NCBI GenBank assembly: GCA_963977135.1
Contig: CAXBNN010000005.1
Span: 144,812 to 208,811, forward strand
Source of the DNA: UBA2040 sp963977135
Lineage (GTDB): Bacteria; Bacteroidota; Bacteroidia; Flavobacteriales_D; Crocinitomicaceae
Reading direction: 5' to 3'
Length of the DNA: 64,000 nucleotides
Shown one piece after another: positions 8,816 through 16,958 of the stretch. The notes under the pieces are model-generated. The model had not been told where the DNA came from and did not search any database. It saw only the letters and a program-made list of their open reading frames with translations. The translations under genes were made by a program, and so were the position numbers. The stretch's first letter is position 1; each line of letters starts with the position of its first letter.

Positions 8816-9184
8816 ATGGAAAGAGATGATGTTATAGAATATTCCTTAGACGCTCACCACAGTGAAGAACAAGGAAAAGTTTTAAGAAAGAAAATTTGGA
8901 AAGTAACAGCAATACTGACAATTGTAACTGTTGTTGAGGTAATGCTTGGAGCTTTCATCAAACAAGGTTCTGGTGTTTGGCCATATGTAAAATGGACATT
9001 TGTTCTTTTAACTTTGTTGAAAGCTGGATATATTGTATTGTCTTTTATGCACCTTGGTGATGAGAGAAAAGTGATGAAATATGTGATTCTTATTCCATAT
9101 TTCATATTCATGGTATACTTAATTTTTATTGCACTTTACGAAGGATTAGCCGTTGAAGGCGCCTTGACCACATACGGAGCATAA
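8816..9184 (+). CDS. cytochrome oxidase subunit IV family protein
   Basis: This 122-residue protein has three predicted transmembrane helices: ~30-48 (KVTAILTIVTVVEVMLG), ~58-80 (the family-typical LLKAGYIVLSFMHLGDE) and ~88-110. It matches the prokaryotic CyoD/CtaF-type subunit IV family, a small subunit that helps assemble the binuclear centre of heme-copper oxidases. It lies 21 bases after the second subunit III gene and 8 bases before the SCO-like gene, so co-transcription is expected. Confidence 0.88.
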   Translation: MERDDVIEYSLDAHHSEEQGKVLRKKIWKVTAILTIVTVVEVMLGAFIKQGSGVWPYVKWTFVLLTLLKAGYIVLSFMHLGDERKVMKYVILIPYFIFMVYLIFIALYEGLAVEGALTTYGA

Positions 9185-9192
9185 CTTTTCTA

Positions 9193-9873
9193 ATGGCAAA
9201 AAGAACTACAGCCGCACGAATGAAAGTAGCATTAACATTTCTACTTTTATTTGGACCTGCTTCTATTTTGGTGTTCATCGCTACTCGAGGATGCGAACAT
9301 AAATTCAAAGAACTTGACGATTACGGAATAGCGAATGATTATTCGTTTACGGATCTTAAAGGTAAGAAGTACACTTCTAAAGATTTTAAGGATCAAATTG
9401 TACTTATTACGACGCTTCAAGCAAGCTGCCCAGATTCATGTGCTATTTCATTTTTTCATTTGAATCAAGCGATTTATCAAAATATATACGCCAACAAGCG
9501 GAAGATAAAAAAGCAAGCCAGAATCATATCTTTTGTAACGGATGGTGAAGGAAACCCAGTTGATGACATGAGTCAGGTTGACGCAATGCTGAGAGATCGA
9601 GTTCTTGATTATGACCCAAGTATTTGGATTTTGGCAAAAGGCGACGCTAAAGAAGTCTATGATTTCAAAAATAATGGCAAATCGCTTCTACAAGAAGGTC
9701 CAGAATATTTCGGAGGACAAGCCTATCAAGAATTAATTCTCCTTTTGGATAAACAAAATCACTTACGAATGGTTTTATCTGGAACATCGGAAGGAATGAT
9801 TCGCAGAATGAAAGAACACCTTGCGCTTTTGCATAAGCAATACGACAAAGAATCTAGTAAAAAGAAAAAATGA
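9193..9873 (+). CDS. SCO1/SenC-like thioredoxin-fold protein lacking the copper-ligand histidine
   Basis: The protein has 226 residues. An N-terminal membrane anchor (~11-30) precedes a thioredoxin-fold domain with the CxxxC motif CPDSC (C79, C83). SCO proteins bind copper through these cysteines and a C-terminal histidine, and load the CuA centre of subunit II. Here the segment equivalent to GGYAHSPAF in the next gene reads GGQAYQELI, with tyrosine (Y178) in place of the histidine. It may therefore act as a thiol-disulfide reductase rather than a copper donor. The lysine-rich tail overlaps the following SCO gene by 4 bases (ATGA). Confidence 0.85.
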   Translation: MAKRTTAARMKVALTFLLLFGPASILVFIATRGCEHKFKELDDYGIANDYSFTDLKGKKYTSKDFKDQIVLITTLQASCPDSCAISFFHLNQAIYQNIYANKRKIKKQARIISFVTDGEGNPVDDMSQVDAMLRDRVLDYDPSIWILAKGDAKEVYDFKNNGKSLLQEGPEYFGGQAYQELILLLDKQNHLRMVLSGTSEGMIRRMKEHLALLHKQYDKESSKKKK

Positions 9874-10529
9874 TACGTTTCGTTTTAACTGTTACATTAC
9901 TTTCATTCATTTTAATTTCCTGTAAAGAAGACTATACACCTTTGCCCATTGTAGGTAACTTTGATTTGGAATATAGCACCGTTGATGGAAAAGAAATCGT
10001 CGATACGATTTATCCTAAAATGGTTGACTTTGAGTATTTGAATCAAGATTCAATGCTAATTACTTCTAAAGACATGAAAGGTAAAGTCTGGGTTTCGGAT
10101 TTCTTCTTTACATCTTGCCCAACGATTTGTCCAACGATGACAAAACAGATGAAACGTTTGAACAATGAACTTTCGGATTTGTCTAATGAAATACAATTCA
10201 TGTCCTTTTCCATTAATCCCAAAATGGACCAACCTTCGCGCTTGAGAGCCTACATCAAAAAGCACGAGATCACTGCAAAAAATTGGCAGTTCTTTACAGG
10301 CGACGAAGAAAAAACACACAAATTAGGAATTGAGAATTTTCAAATATTCGCTGGAAAAGATGCTGAATCTGCGGGTGGATATGCTCATTCTCCTGCATTT
10401 ACATTGGTCGATAGAAATGGTTATATCCGCGGAGTTTATGTCGGTGTAGAACCTGAAGATGTAGACAGAATGGCAAAAGATATCCGTTTACTTTTAAAAC
10501 ATGAATATGGCGTTACTGGATCCAAATAG
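9870..10529 (+). CDS. SCO family copper chaperone for cytochrome oxidase
   Basis: The 219-residue protein has a lipoprotein-type N-terminus (LLSFILISC, Cys at ~17) and a thioredoxin-like domain. All three SCO copper ligands are visible: C83 and C87 in CPTICP and H173 in GYAHSPAF. Such proteins deliver copper to, or reduce, the CuA site of cytochrome oxidase subunit II on the periplasmic side. Its start overlaps the preceding SCO-like gene and its end overlaps the DUF420 gene, which indicates translational coupling. Assignment is firm. Confidence 0.92.
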   Translation: MIRFVLTVTLLSFILISCKEDYTPLPIVGNFDLEYSTVDGKEIVDTIYPKMVDFEYLNQDSMLITSKDMKGKVWVSDFFFTSCPTICPTMTKQMKRLNNELSDLSNEIQFMSFSINPKMDQPSRLRAYIKKHEITAKNWQFFTGDEEKTHKLGIENFQIFAGKDAESAGGYAHSPAFTLVDRNGYIRGVYVGVEPEDVDRMAKDIRLLLKHEYGVTGSK

Positions 10530-11028
10530 TAAGAAAACTCAGAATATTATCAAGATAGTTTCAATTGCAATACCTGTTGTTGTGGCAATTTTGTTTGGCG
10601 TGAAGATTCCAAATGTAGACACATCGTTCTTACCGCCGGTTTATGCTACAATAAATGGCTGTACAGCTGTTTTACTTATTGGAGCTCTCTTAGCTATAAA
10701 AAGCAAGGACATGCGCTTACACAGAGCTTTAATTCGCTTGTGTCTTTTGTTGTCCATTGTCTTTTTAGGTTTATATGTTGCCTATCACATGACGAGTGAT
10801 TCAACTCCTTACGGTGGTGAATATGGAATGGTTTATTATCCAATACTCATTTCGCACATTGTATTAAGCATAGTTGTTATTCCTATCGTACTTTACACTT
10901 ATTTGTGGGCATGGCAAGGAAACTACGCTAAACACAAAAAATGGACGCGCTATGCTTGGCCTTTGTGGTTTTATGTCGCGGTTACGGGTGTTGTGGTGTT
11001 TTGGATGATTTCGCCATATTATAAGTAA
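10501..11028 (+). CDS. DUF420 membrane protein (oxidase-associated, CtaM/YozB-like)
   Basis: This 175-residue integral membrane protein has five predicted helices. Histidines occur in the membrane segments, for example LHRALIRL, YHMTSD and ISHIVLS, as is usual in DUF420. In Bacillus and Staphylococcus, DUF420 proteins (CtaM/YozB) are needed for aa3/caa3 oxidase maturation, which fits the position at the end of this operon. The ATG at 10501 gives a 29-base overlap with the SCO gene; a second ATG at 10507 is equally possible. A bidirectional terminator follows. Confidence 0.85.
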   Translation: MNMALLDPNSKKTQNIIKIVSIAIPVVVAILFGVKIPNVDTSFLPPVYATINGCTAVLLIGALLAIKSKDMRLHRALIRLCLLLSIVFLGLYVAYHMTSDSTPYGGEYGMVYYPILISHIVLSIVVIPIVLYTYLWAWQGNYAKHKKWTRYAWPLWFYVAVTGVVVFWMISPYYK

Positions 11029-11051
11029 ATCGCTAATTCTTTAAAACCAAA

Positions 11052-11081
11052 AAAACCCTTCATCTTTCGATAAAGGGTTTT
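11052..11081. terminator. bidirectional terminator between the oxidase operon and sod
   Basis: A 9-bp stem AAAACCCTT / AAGGGTTTT is flanked by A-rich sequence on the left and T-rich sequence on the right, so it can end transcripts from both convergent units. Confidence 0.8.
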
Positions 11082-11102
11082 CAATTTAAATAAGTTTTAA
11101 GC

Positions 11103-11702
11103 TTACTTTGTTGCAGTATATCTTGCTGCTACAGCGTTCCAATCAATAACATTAAAAAATGCATTGATGTAATCTGGACGTCTGTTTTGATAGTTCAAGT
11201 AATAAGCGTGTTCCCAAACATCAATTCCTAAAATTGGTGTTCCTTCGCAACCTTCACCCATTAACGGATTGTCTTGGTTAGCTGTTGAACAAACGCACAA
11301 TTTACCTTCGCAAACACATAACCAAGCCCAACCTGAACCGAAACGTGTTGCTGCAGCTTTTGCAAATTCATCTTTGAATGCATCAAAAGAACCGAAAGTT
11401 GAATTGATATCATCTCCTAAAGCGCCTGTTGGATTTCCTCCACCGTTTGGCGACATAATTGACCAATACAAATCATGGTTGTAATAACCACCACCGTTGT
11501 TACGAACAGCCGGTTTGTCTTTACATACTTTCAAGATATCTTCTATGCTCATGTTCGCCATATCCGTTCCTTCAATAGCTGCATTTAAGTTGTTTGTGTA
11601 TCCTTGATGATGCTTTGTATGGTGGATTTCCATTGTGCGCGCATCTATATGCGGCTCCAATGCATCGTAAGCGTATCCTAATTTTGGTAATTCAAAAGCC
11701 AT
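11103..11702 (-). CDS. superoxide dismutase, Fe/Mn family
   Basis: The 199-residue length is typical. The N-terminus FELPKLGYAYDALEPHID and the metal ligands are visible: H27 in the MEIHHTKHH segment, the histidine of GGGYYNHDLYW, and Asp/His of DVWEHAYY near residues 158-162. The enzyme dismutates superoxide in the cytoplasm; no signal peptide is present. Its position tail-to-tail with the oxidase operon is consistent with an aerobic lifestyle. Iron versus manganese use cannot be decided by eye, so no sodA/sodB symbol is given. Confidence 0.95.
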   Translation of the reverse strand: MAFELPKLGYAYDALEPHIDARTMEIHHTKHHQGYTNNLNAAIEGTDMANMSIEDILKVCKDKPAVRNNGGGYYNHDLYWSIMSPNGGGNPTGALGDDINSTFGSFDAFKDEFAKAAATRFGSGWAWLCVCEGKLCVCSTANQDNPLMGEGCEGTPILGIDVWEHAYYLNYQNRRPDYINAFFNVIDWNAVAARYTATK

Positions 11703-11739
11703 TTTATTTTATTTTTAAATGAATATTTATGTTGATAAT

Positions 11740-11747
11740 CAAAGTTA
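11740..11747 (-). promoter_or_regulatory. Bacteroidota -7 box (TAACTTTG) for sod
   Basis: On the minus strand TAACTTTG matches TAnnTTTG and lies about 38 bases before the superoxide dismutase start codon. A -33 element is not obvious. Confidence 0.5.
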
Positions 11748-11773
11748 GCAATAATATAGGGACTTGCCTTTTC

Positions 11774-11789
11774 TTATCCGAAAGGATAA
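11774..11789 (-). terminator. small hairpin after the amidohydrolase operon
   Basis: TTATCC and GGATAA form a 6-bp stem around a GAAA loop, 15 bases beyond the end of the amidohydrolase gene. It lacks a good T tract, so termination here is uncertain. Confidence 0.35.
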
Positions 11790-11803
11790 TGGTGAATTAA
11801 CAA

Positions 11804-13087
11804 TTATTGATTCTTATACTTCTCCTTGTACTTTCTGTACAATTGCTTTTGTCTATCATCCAAATCAACCCAAACACCATTCATTAAAGCCATTGTAACA
11901 TCGTTGGTCATCATATCAAATGCACTTCCTTTTGAAACGAAAAGTGTTGCTTTTTTGCCAACTTCAATACTTCCATACTGTTTGTCAATTCCCATAATTT
12001 CGCAAGAACTCAAGCTTACGGAACGAAGAGCATCTTCACGACTCAACCCAAAACCTGTGGTGTGACCCGCCAAAAAAGGAATGTTTCGAGCATTCATGGC
12101 TTCCATGTCGCCTTCGTTTTGAAGACAAAATTTAATATCAGCTTCACGTAAAATACCCGGCAATCTGAAAGGTAAATCAATTGGATCGTCTTCATTTTCG
12201 GGTAAGCTATGTACGCGAGGCAACATTACAGGAATTTTAGAATCATGCAATTGTTGTAAAATCAGATAACTGTCGTAACCACCAATAATAACAGGAAATT
12301 TCAATTCAAAATGTCGTGTAAAATCAAGAACGTCTAACAATTGTTGCAATTCATTGGCATGGATATAAACTCGTTTTTTTCCTTTGAAACAATCTTTCAT
12401 CGCTTCCAAACGCAATTCCGGAACTTCACGGTTGTTCTTTTCTGCATAAGCCAAAGCCGTCGTGAAAAAGGAATAAATTTCTCGTTTTTTCTTCTCGTAT
12501 TCGCCTTTACGTTTCGTTTCTTCGGCTTTGTCAACCGCTTTTCCGCGACCAGGAAATGATGAAGGCCAATTCAAATGAATTCCGTCATCCACAGAAATTG
12601 CAGCATCCTCCCAGTTCCAGCCATCCAAATGCATAACCGATGAACTGCCTGTGACTATTCCTCCACGAGGAGTTATTTGAGTGATCAAAACCCCATTGCT
12701 ACGAACGGTTGCAATTACATCAGATTCTACGTTGTATGCAATCAAAGCGCGAATATGTGGATTCAAAGTCCCAACTTCATCATAATCTCTAGTGGCACGA
12801 ACGGCGTCAATTTCAGTTAATCCCAAAGTAGAATTTGGAGCTACCAAACCTGGATACATGTGTTGACCTTTTAAGTCAATGATAGTATCCCAATCGGTAA
12901 CGGAATAAGAATAGGTCAATGAATTTTTGACCAAAGTAATTTCACCATTTTTAATTCCAACGGCTGCCGTTTCTATCGTTTCTCCGTTTCCGACGTGCAA
13001 ATAAGCGTTCGTTAACAATATGGTTTTCTTTTGTTGGGCAAAACCCAAGCTAGAAGAAAAAAGAATAAGTATAAGAATGTATTTCAT
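11804..13087 (-). CDS. secreted amidohydrolase-like protein with a degenerate metal site
   Basis: The 427-residue protein has a signal peptide (MKYILILILFSSSLGFAQ) and an amidohydrolase/imidazolonepropionase-like barrel. The composite-domain motif GQHMYPGLV is followed by NST where active relatives have HxH. The later SGTDS-type aspartate segment reads FCLQNEGD. The C-terminal SIEVGKKATLFV strand is conserved. It is therefore probably catalytically impaired and could be a structural partner. It begins 3 bases after the end of the large amidohydrolase gene at 13091, so the two are surely co-transcribed. The substrate is unknown. Confidence 0.8.
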   Translation of the reverse strand: MKYILILILFSSSLGFAQQKKTILLTNAYLHVGNGETIETAAVGIKNGEITLVKNSLTYSYSVTDWDTIIDLKGQHMYPGLVAPNSTLGLTEIDAVRATRDYDEVGTLNPHIRALIAYNVESDVIATVRSNGVLITQITPRGGIVTGSSSVMHLDGWNWEDAAISVDDGIHLNWPSSFPGRGKAVDKAEETKRKGEYEKKKREIYSFFTTALAYAEKNNREVPELRLEAMKDCFKGKKRVYIHANELQQLLDVLDFTRHFELKFPVIIGGYDSYLILQQLHDSKIPVMLPRVHSLPENEDDPIDLPFRLPGILREADIKFCLQNEGDMEAMNARNIPFLAGHTTGFGLSREDALRSVSLSSCEIMGIDKQYGSIEVGKKATLFVSKGSAFDMMTNDVTMALMNGVWVDLDDRQKQLYRKYKEKYKNQ

Positions 13088-13090
13088 GGC

Positions 13091-16000
13091 TTAATGATGA
13101 TTTTCGTTTTCAGTTCCTTCTTCACCGATGGTGTCACAATGATAGAATTTGTTGCCTTTTTTGAAGAAAGGGACTTTTTTCTCGCCTTCTTCATTCGCCT
13201 TCAACATCAACGACAGTATTCGTGCTTTCTCTGCAGCATCGCGTTGCTGTAATTTTAAATCTTCCTTCCGGTCGAATAGAATAACCCCGTCTACGATTGT
13301 AATTTCTGCTCTTGCTTCAATACTCAATGGGTGTGCCGACCACAACACAATATCGCCGTCTTTTCCAACTTTTAAACTTCCCATTCTGTCGACCAAATGC
13401 AATAATTTCGCTGGATTCAAGGTCACCGTTTTCAGAGCGTCAATTTCGCTCATACCGCCGTATTTTACTGCTTTCGCAGCTTCTTGGTTCAAACGTCGTC
13501 CCATTTCAGCATCATCAGAATTTATAGCGACAACAACTCCTTGTTCTTGCATCATCGAAGCGTTATAAGGAATGGCGTCTTTCACCTCGAATTTGTAAGC
13601 CCACCAATCAGCGAATGTTGAACCGCCAGCTCCGTGAGCAGCCATTTTATCAGCAACTTTATAACCTTCAAGAATATGGGTAAAGGTGTTGATTTTGAAC
13701 CCCATTGAATCAGCAACGTGCATCAACATGTTAATCTCACTTTGAACATAGGAGTGACAGGTAATAAAGCGATTCGATTTTAAGATTTCTAATAGCGTTT
13801 CAAGTTCAAGGTCAGTTCTGTAATTCCCAGTAGCTTTTTCTTTTTCGTAAGCTTTTGCACGATTGAATCCGTCATAGAAAACTTGTTCCACACCCATTCG
13901 GGTTTGCGGAAAGCGAACCGTGTTAAAATCTCCCCAGTTGGTTTGTTTTACATTTTCACCCAAGGCACATTTGATAAATCCGGGAGCATTTGGTATTAAC
14001 ATTTGAGATGGATTACTTCCCCATTTTAGTTTTATCAATGCCGACTGACCACCAATTGGATTGGCAGAGCCGTGCAATAATTGTGCTGCGGTAACTCCTC
14101 CAGAAAGTTGTCGGTAGATATTAATATCATCTGAATTGACAACATCTGCGATGGAAACTTCGGCCGAAATGGCTTGTCCACCTTCATTCACGCCTTTTGA
14201 AATTGCGATATGAGAGTGTTCATCAATGATTCCTGGCGTAACGTGCATTCCTGTTCCGTCGATTTGTCTACCTCCTGTTCCGCCGGCATTTGGACCCACA
14301 GCGGCAATCTTACCATTGGAAATAACGATGTTTCCTTTTTCTATTTTCCCATCGGCTTCATTCGTCCAAAGTGTTGCGTTTTTAATCACTATTGTTGTCA
14401 CTGCTGCGCTATCTGCCGTTCGTCCGTAGGCGGAAATTGGATGATATACATTCGGCAAAGCTTCTTTAACTTTAAACACTTTTTCTTCCGATTTTTCTTT
14501 GAATTTTTTATTTCGAACACCTGACCATTTGATCCAGCTTCCAGTTGGTAATTGACCTGAGCCTTCAAAAACACCGAATTTACCGTTGTATTTTCCTTTC
14601 AGATTAACGGAACCTTTCCATTCTTCATTGCTGATTTTGAATTGAATAACAACGTCATTTCCATTTACTTCAATGAAAGGTGTAATTTTCACACTGTCTT
14701 TAATTTCAGGAGAAGGATTCTGATAAACGATTTTTCCAGTAGGCTTATCAGGTGTTCCTTCAATGGCAATTGGAAAGGATTTTCCGTCGATTAATAGATT
14801 GTAATTCCCACGAATATCTACTATTGCTGCCGTTTTGAAAATTGTGTTTTCGCCATTAATCCAGGTTTCAAGGATTTCGGTTTTTTCTTTAAATGGATTG
14901 CCATTATATATTGTGAAACAAGCTTTTTTTCCTTTTTCCAAAGTTCCGATTTTGCTTTCCATCTTCAGCATTTTTGCTGGTTGTGTGGTTAAAGCAGCCA
15001 ATGCATCTTCTGCAGATAATCCAGCTTCAATCAAGGCTTGTAGGTTTTTCCAGAAATCAGCTGAAGTTTTTAAACCGTCTGAACTCAAAGCAAAATTAAT
15101 TCCTGCTTTTTTTACCAAAAATGGATTAGACGGTGCCAATTCCCAATGCTTTAAATCACTCAAGGGAATTTGTCGACTGATATATGGATCATTCACATCG
15201 TAGGCAGCTGGAAAGTTCATCGGTATAACCAACGATGCATTGGCATTTTTAATTTCTTTCAATGCAGCATATTCATTTCCCGATCCTAAATAAATCATGG
15301 AAAGATTAAATTCTTTGGCAATTTTATCTGCTCGAAGTATTTCCCATTTGTCTTTCGTTTCAAAGAAAAGGGGCAAAGCCATTTGAGTTTTCATTGCTTC
15401 CAAGGAAAGATCTAAAGGTGCTTTTTTGTCTTTTTTATACCAATCTAAATCATACAAAGCTTGACGCAAAAGAGCGATACTTCCCATTTGAGAAGAAGGA
15501 TAAGTTTGTTTAGAAACGCCCGCTTCAAAAGAAAAATAGGCTGCAGCTTCTGGAACCAACAAGTTTTTATAAATACTTTCCTTACCAAGTGAAACCAATG
15601 TTCCCGTTCCTCTTGCTATTCCATCTTGAAAGTGTGAAACGGCAAAACCAAACCCCATTTTTTGTAATTCATCTATGGATTTGTCGTTGATGGTATAATC
15701 TGTATTTGCTCTAGTTTCTGGGTGGATCGCTTCATTCCAATAGTAGGCTCCTTTTTTGGAGCTTTCTAATTGAGGTCTGAATGTCCAGGCTGCTTTTTTT
15801 ATTTCTGGCAAACCAACATTAGAGTTCAATTCAATAAAGGAAGCAATTATCGTTTTTCCTTCGCAATCGATTTCGATACACCCTTTTGGGAGAAGAACCA
15901 ATCTTCCAACTTCTATAATTTCTCCATCTCGAAACAGTAAAGTTCCTTTTTCAATGGTTTCAGTCGGGCTAACTAAAATAGTAGCGTTTTTTAATGCCAC

Positions 16001-16099
16001 ACAGGCATTTGGAGTCGGTGCAACGCCATTTTGAGGATGCGTAACTTGACTATAACTAAAAAAAGAAAGACCTAAAAATAAGGCGATTAAAAATCTCAT
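13091..16099 (-). CDS. secreted double-domain amidohydrolase
   Basis: The protein has 1002 residues, about twice the usual family size, and begins with a signal peptide (RFLIALFLGLSFFSYSQ). Two amidohydrolase modules are joined by a ~120-residue beta-rich linker (~440-560). In the C-terminal module the metal ligands are intact: H628 and H630 in DEHSHIA, then CHSYV, FTHILE and NSDDAE. In the N-terminal module the equivalent of HxH reads NSN (IELNSNVG), so that half is probably inactive. The family hydrolyses C-N bonds in cyclic amides or peptides; dipeptidase or prolidase-like activity is possible. It lies in an operon with the smaller degenerate homologue. Confidence 0.85.
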   Translation of the reverse strand: MRFLIALFLGLSFFSYSQVTHPQNGVAPTPNACVALKNATILVSPTETIEKGTLLFRDGEIIEVGRLVLLPKGCIEIDCEGKTIIASFIELNSNVGLPEIKKAAWTFRPQLESSKKGAYYWNEAIHPETRANTDYTINDKSIDELQKMGFGFAVSHFQDGIARGTGTLVSLGKESIYKNLLVPEAAAYFSFEAGVSKQTYPSSQMGSIALLRQALYDLDWYKKDKKAPLDLSLEAMKTQMALPLFFETKDKWEILRADKIAKEFNLSMIYLGSGNEYAALKEIKNANASLVIPMNFPAAYDVNDPYISRQIPLSDLKHWELAPSNPFLVKKAGINFALSSDGLKTSADFWKNLQALIEAGLSAEDALAALTTQPAKMLKMESKIGTLEKGKKACFTIYNGNPFKEKTEILETWINGENTIFKTAAIVDIRGNYNLLIDGKSFPIAIEGTPDKPTGKIVYQNPSPEIKDSVKITPFIEVNGNDVVIQFKISNEEWKGSVNLKGKYNGKFGVFEGSGQLPTGSWIKWSGVRNKKFKEKSEEKVFKVKEALPNVYHPISAYGRTADSAAVTTIVIKNATLWTNEADGKIEKGNIVISNGKIAAVGPNAGGTGGRQIDGTGMHVTPGIIDEHSHIAISKGVNEGGQAISAEVSIADVVNSDDINIYRQLSGGVTAAQLLHGSANPIGGQSALIKLKWGSNPSQMLIPNAPGFIKCALGENVKQTNWGDFNTVRFPQTRMGVEQVFYDGFNRAKAYEKEKATGNYRTDLELETLLEILKSNRFITCHSYVQSEINMLMHVADSMGFKINTFTHILEGYKVADKMAAHGAGGSTFADWWAYKFEVKDAIPYNASMMQEQGVVVAINSDDAEMGRRLNQEAAKAVKYGGMSEIDALKTVTLNPAKLLHLVDRMGSLKVGKDGDIVLWSAHPLSIEARAEITIVDGVILFDRKEDLKLQQRDAAEKARILSLMLKANEEGEKKVPFFKKGNKFYHCDTIGEEGTENENHH

Positions 16100-16183
16100 T
16101 GTTGCGGTTTTGTATTGCGAGGGTGAAATTAAGGAATTAACTTTTAGTTACTTGAAAATCTAACAAAGATTATAGGATTTTGT

Positions 16184-16191
16184 TAACTTTG
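16184..16191 (+). promoter_or_regulatory. Bacteroidota -7 box (TAACTTTG)
   Basis: TAACTTTG lies 18 bases before the ATG at 16210. It falls inside the extended open frame that would begin with TTG at 16180, which argues that translation starts at 16210. Confidence 0.55.
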
Positions 16192-16209
16192 TACAAAGAA
16201 ATTAAACTC

Positions 16210-16644
16210 ATGTACGAAGCACTAAAACACGCGCATTCAGGATTTAGATGGATAATCCTTATCTTATTGGTATTCGCAATTTTCAACGCATTTACCCGAA
16301 AAGATGTCTATGAAAAGAAAGATAGAATGATTTATCTTTTTACGATGATATCTATGCACATCATGCTTTTGGTTGGTTTGGTGCTTAATTTTATTTCTCC
16401 GAAAGTGCAATATGCTTCAGGATTTATGAAAGATGCTTCCCTTCGCTTTTATGGAATTGAACATTTACTAGGGATGTTACTGGCGATTGTTATTATCACA
16501 ATTGGTCGCAGAAAATCTGAAAATGCGATTGAAGCAGCTGACAAACACAAAAAGATTCGAAGGTTTTATACTATTGCCTTAGTCATTGTTTTGGCAATGA
16601 TACCTTGGCCGTTCAGAGAAGCTTTAGGAGGTTCATGGTTCTAA
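16210..16644 (+). CDS. four-helix membrane protein, cytochrome b-like, function unknown
   Basis: With the start at ATG 16210 the protein has 144 residues and about four transmembrane helices, with conserved-looking histidines near helix ends (KHAHSGFRW, MHIMLLVG, GIEHLLG). The open frame extends upstream to a TTG at 16180, but that region contains the -7 promoter element. The histidine pattern resembles small di-heme or quinone-interacting membrane proteins, though I do not recognise a named family. It overlaps the next gene, a c-type cytochrome lipoprotein, by 10 bases, which suggests a shared role in electron transfer or sensing. Confidence 0.75.
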   Translation: MYEALKHAHSGFRWIILILLVFAIFNAFTRKDVYEKKDRMIYLFTMISMHIMLLVGLVLNFISPKVQYASGFMKDASLRFYGIEHLLGMLLAIVIITIGRRKSENAIEAADKHKKIRRFYTIALVIVLAMIPWPFREALGGSWF

Positions 16645-16958
16645 AATTAGCAGCATTTTTTATTGGAATCGCCTTTTTGGCAGCTTGTAAAAGTGAGCCT
16701 AAAACATGCACTGATTGCGAAGAAACTGCAGCAACTGGAAAAGATTTGTATTACAATCAGTGTTCTGCATGTCATGGTGTAGATGGTAAACTAGGAAATT
16801 CGGGCGCTAAGGATTTGACTGAAAGCAAGCTCGCCGATAGCCAGATTGAAGAAATATTAAATGAAGGAAAAGGGGCAATGCCTGCACAGATTCAATTAAT
16901 CGGTAAACCTTCTCAAATGGATTCCGTTGTGGAATTTGTAAAAACACTAAGAAAATAA
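16635..16958 (+). CDS. c-type cytochrome lipoprotein
   Basis: The best start is ATG 16635, which gives 107 residues and a clear lipoprotein signal (VLKLAAFFIGIAFLAAC, lipid-bearing Cys18). The AGGAG at 16626 is one of the few good ribosome-binding sites here. The upstream in-frame ATG at 16605 would bury that signal. A single heme-binding CSACH motif and a distal methionine (GAMPAQ) define a small class I cytochrome c. It would sit in a membrane facing the periplasm and pass electrons, probably with the preceding membrane protein. It overlaps hflX by one base (TAATG). Confidence 0.9.
   Translation: MVLKLAAFFIGIAFLAACKSEPKTCTDCEETAATGKDLYYNQCSACHGVDGKLGNSGAKDLTESKLADSQIEEILNEGKGAMPAQIQLIGKPSQMDSVVEFVKTLRK

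Noticed and set aside
16180..16209. Extension of the membrane protein to a TTG at 16180
   Set aside because: This stretch contains the TAACTTTG promoter element, and the ATG at 16210 gives a normal protein start.
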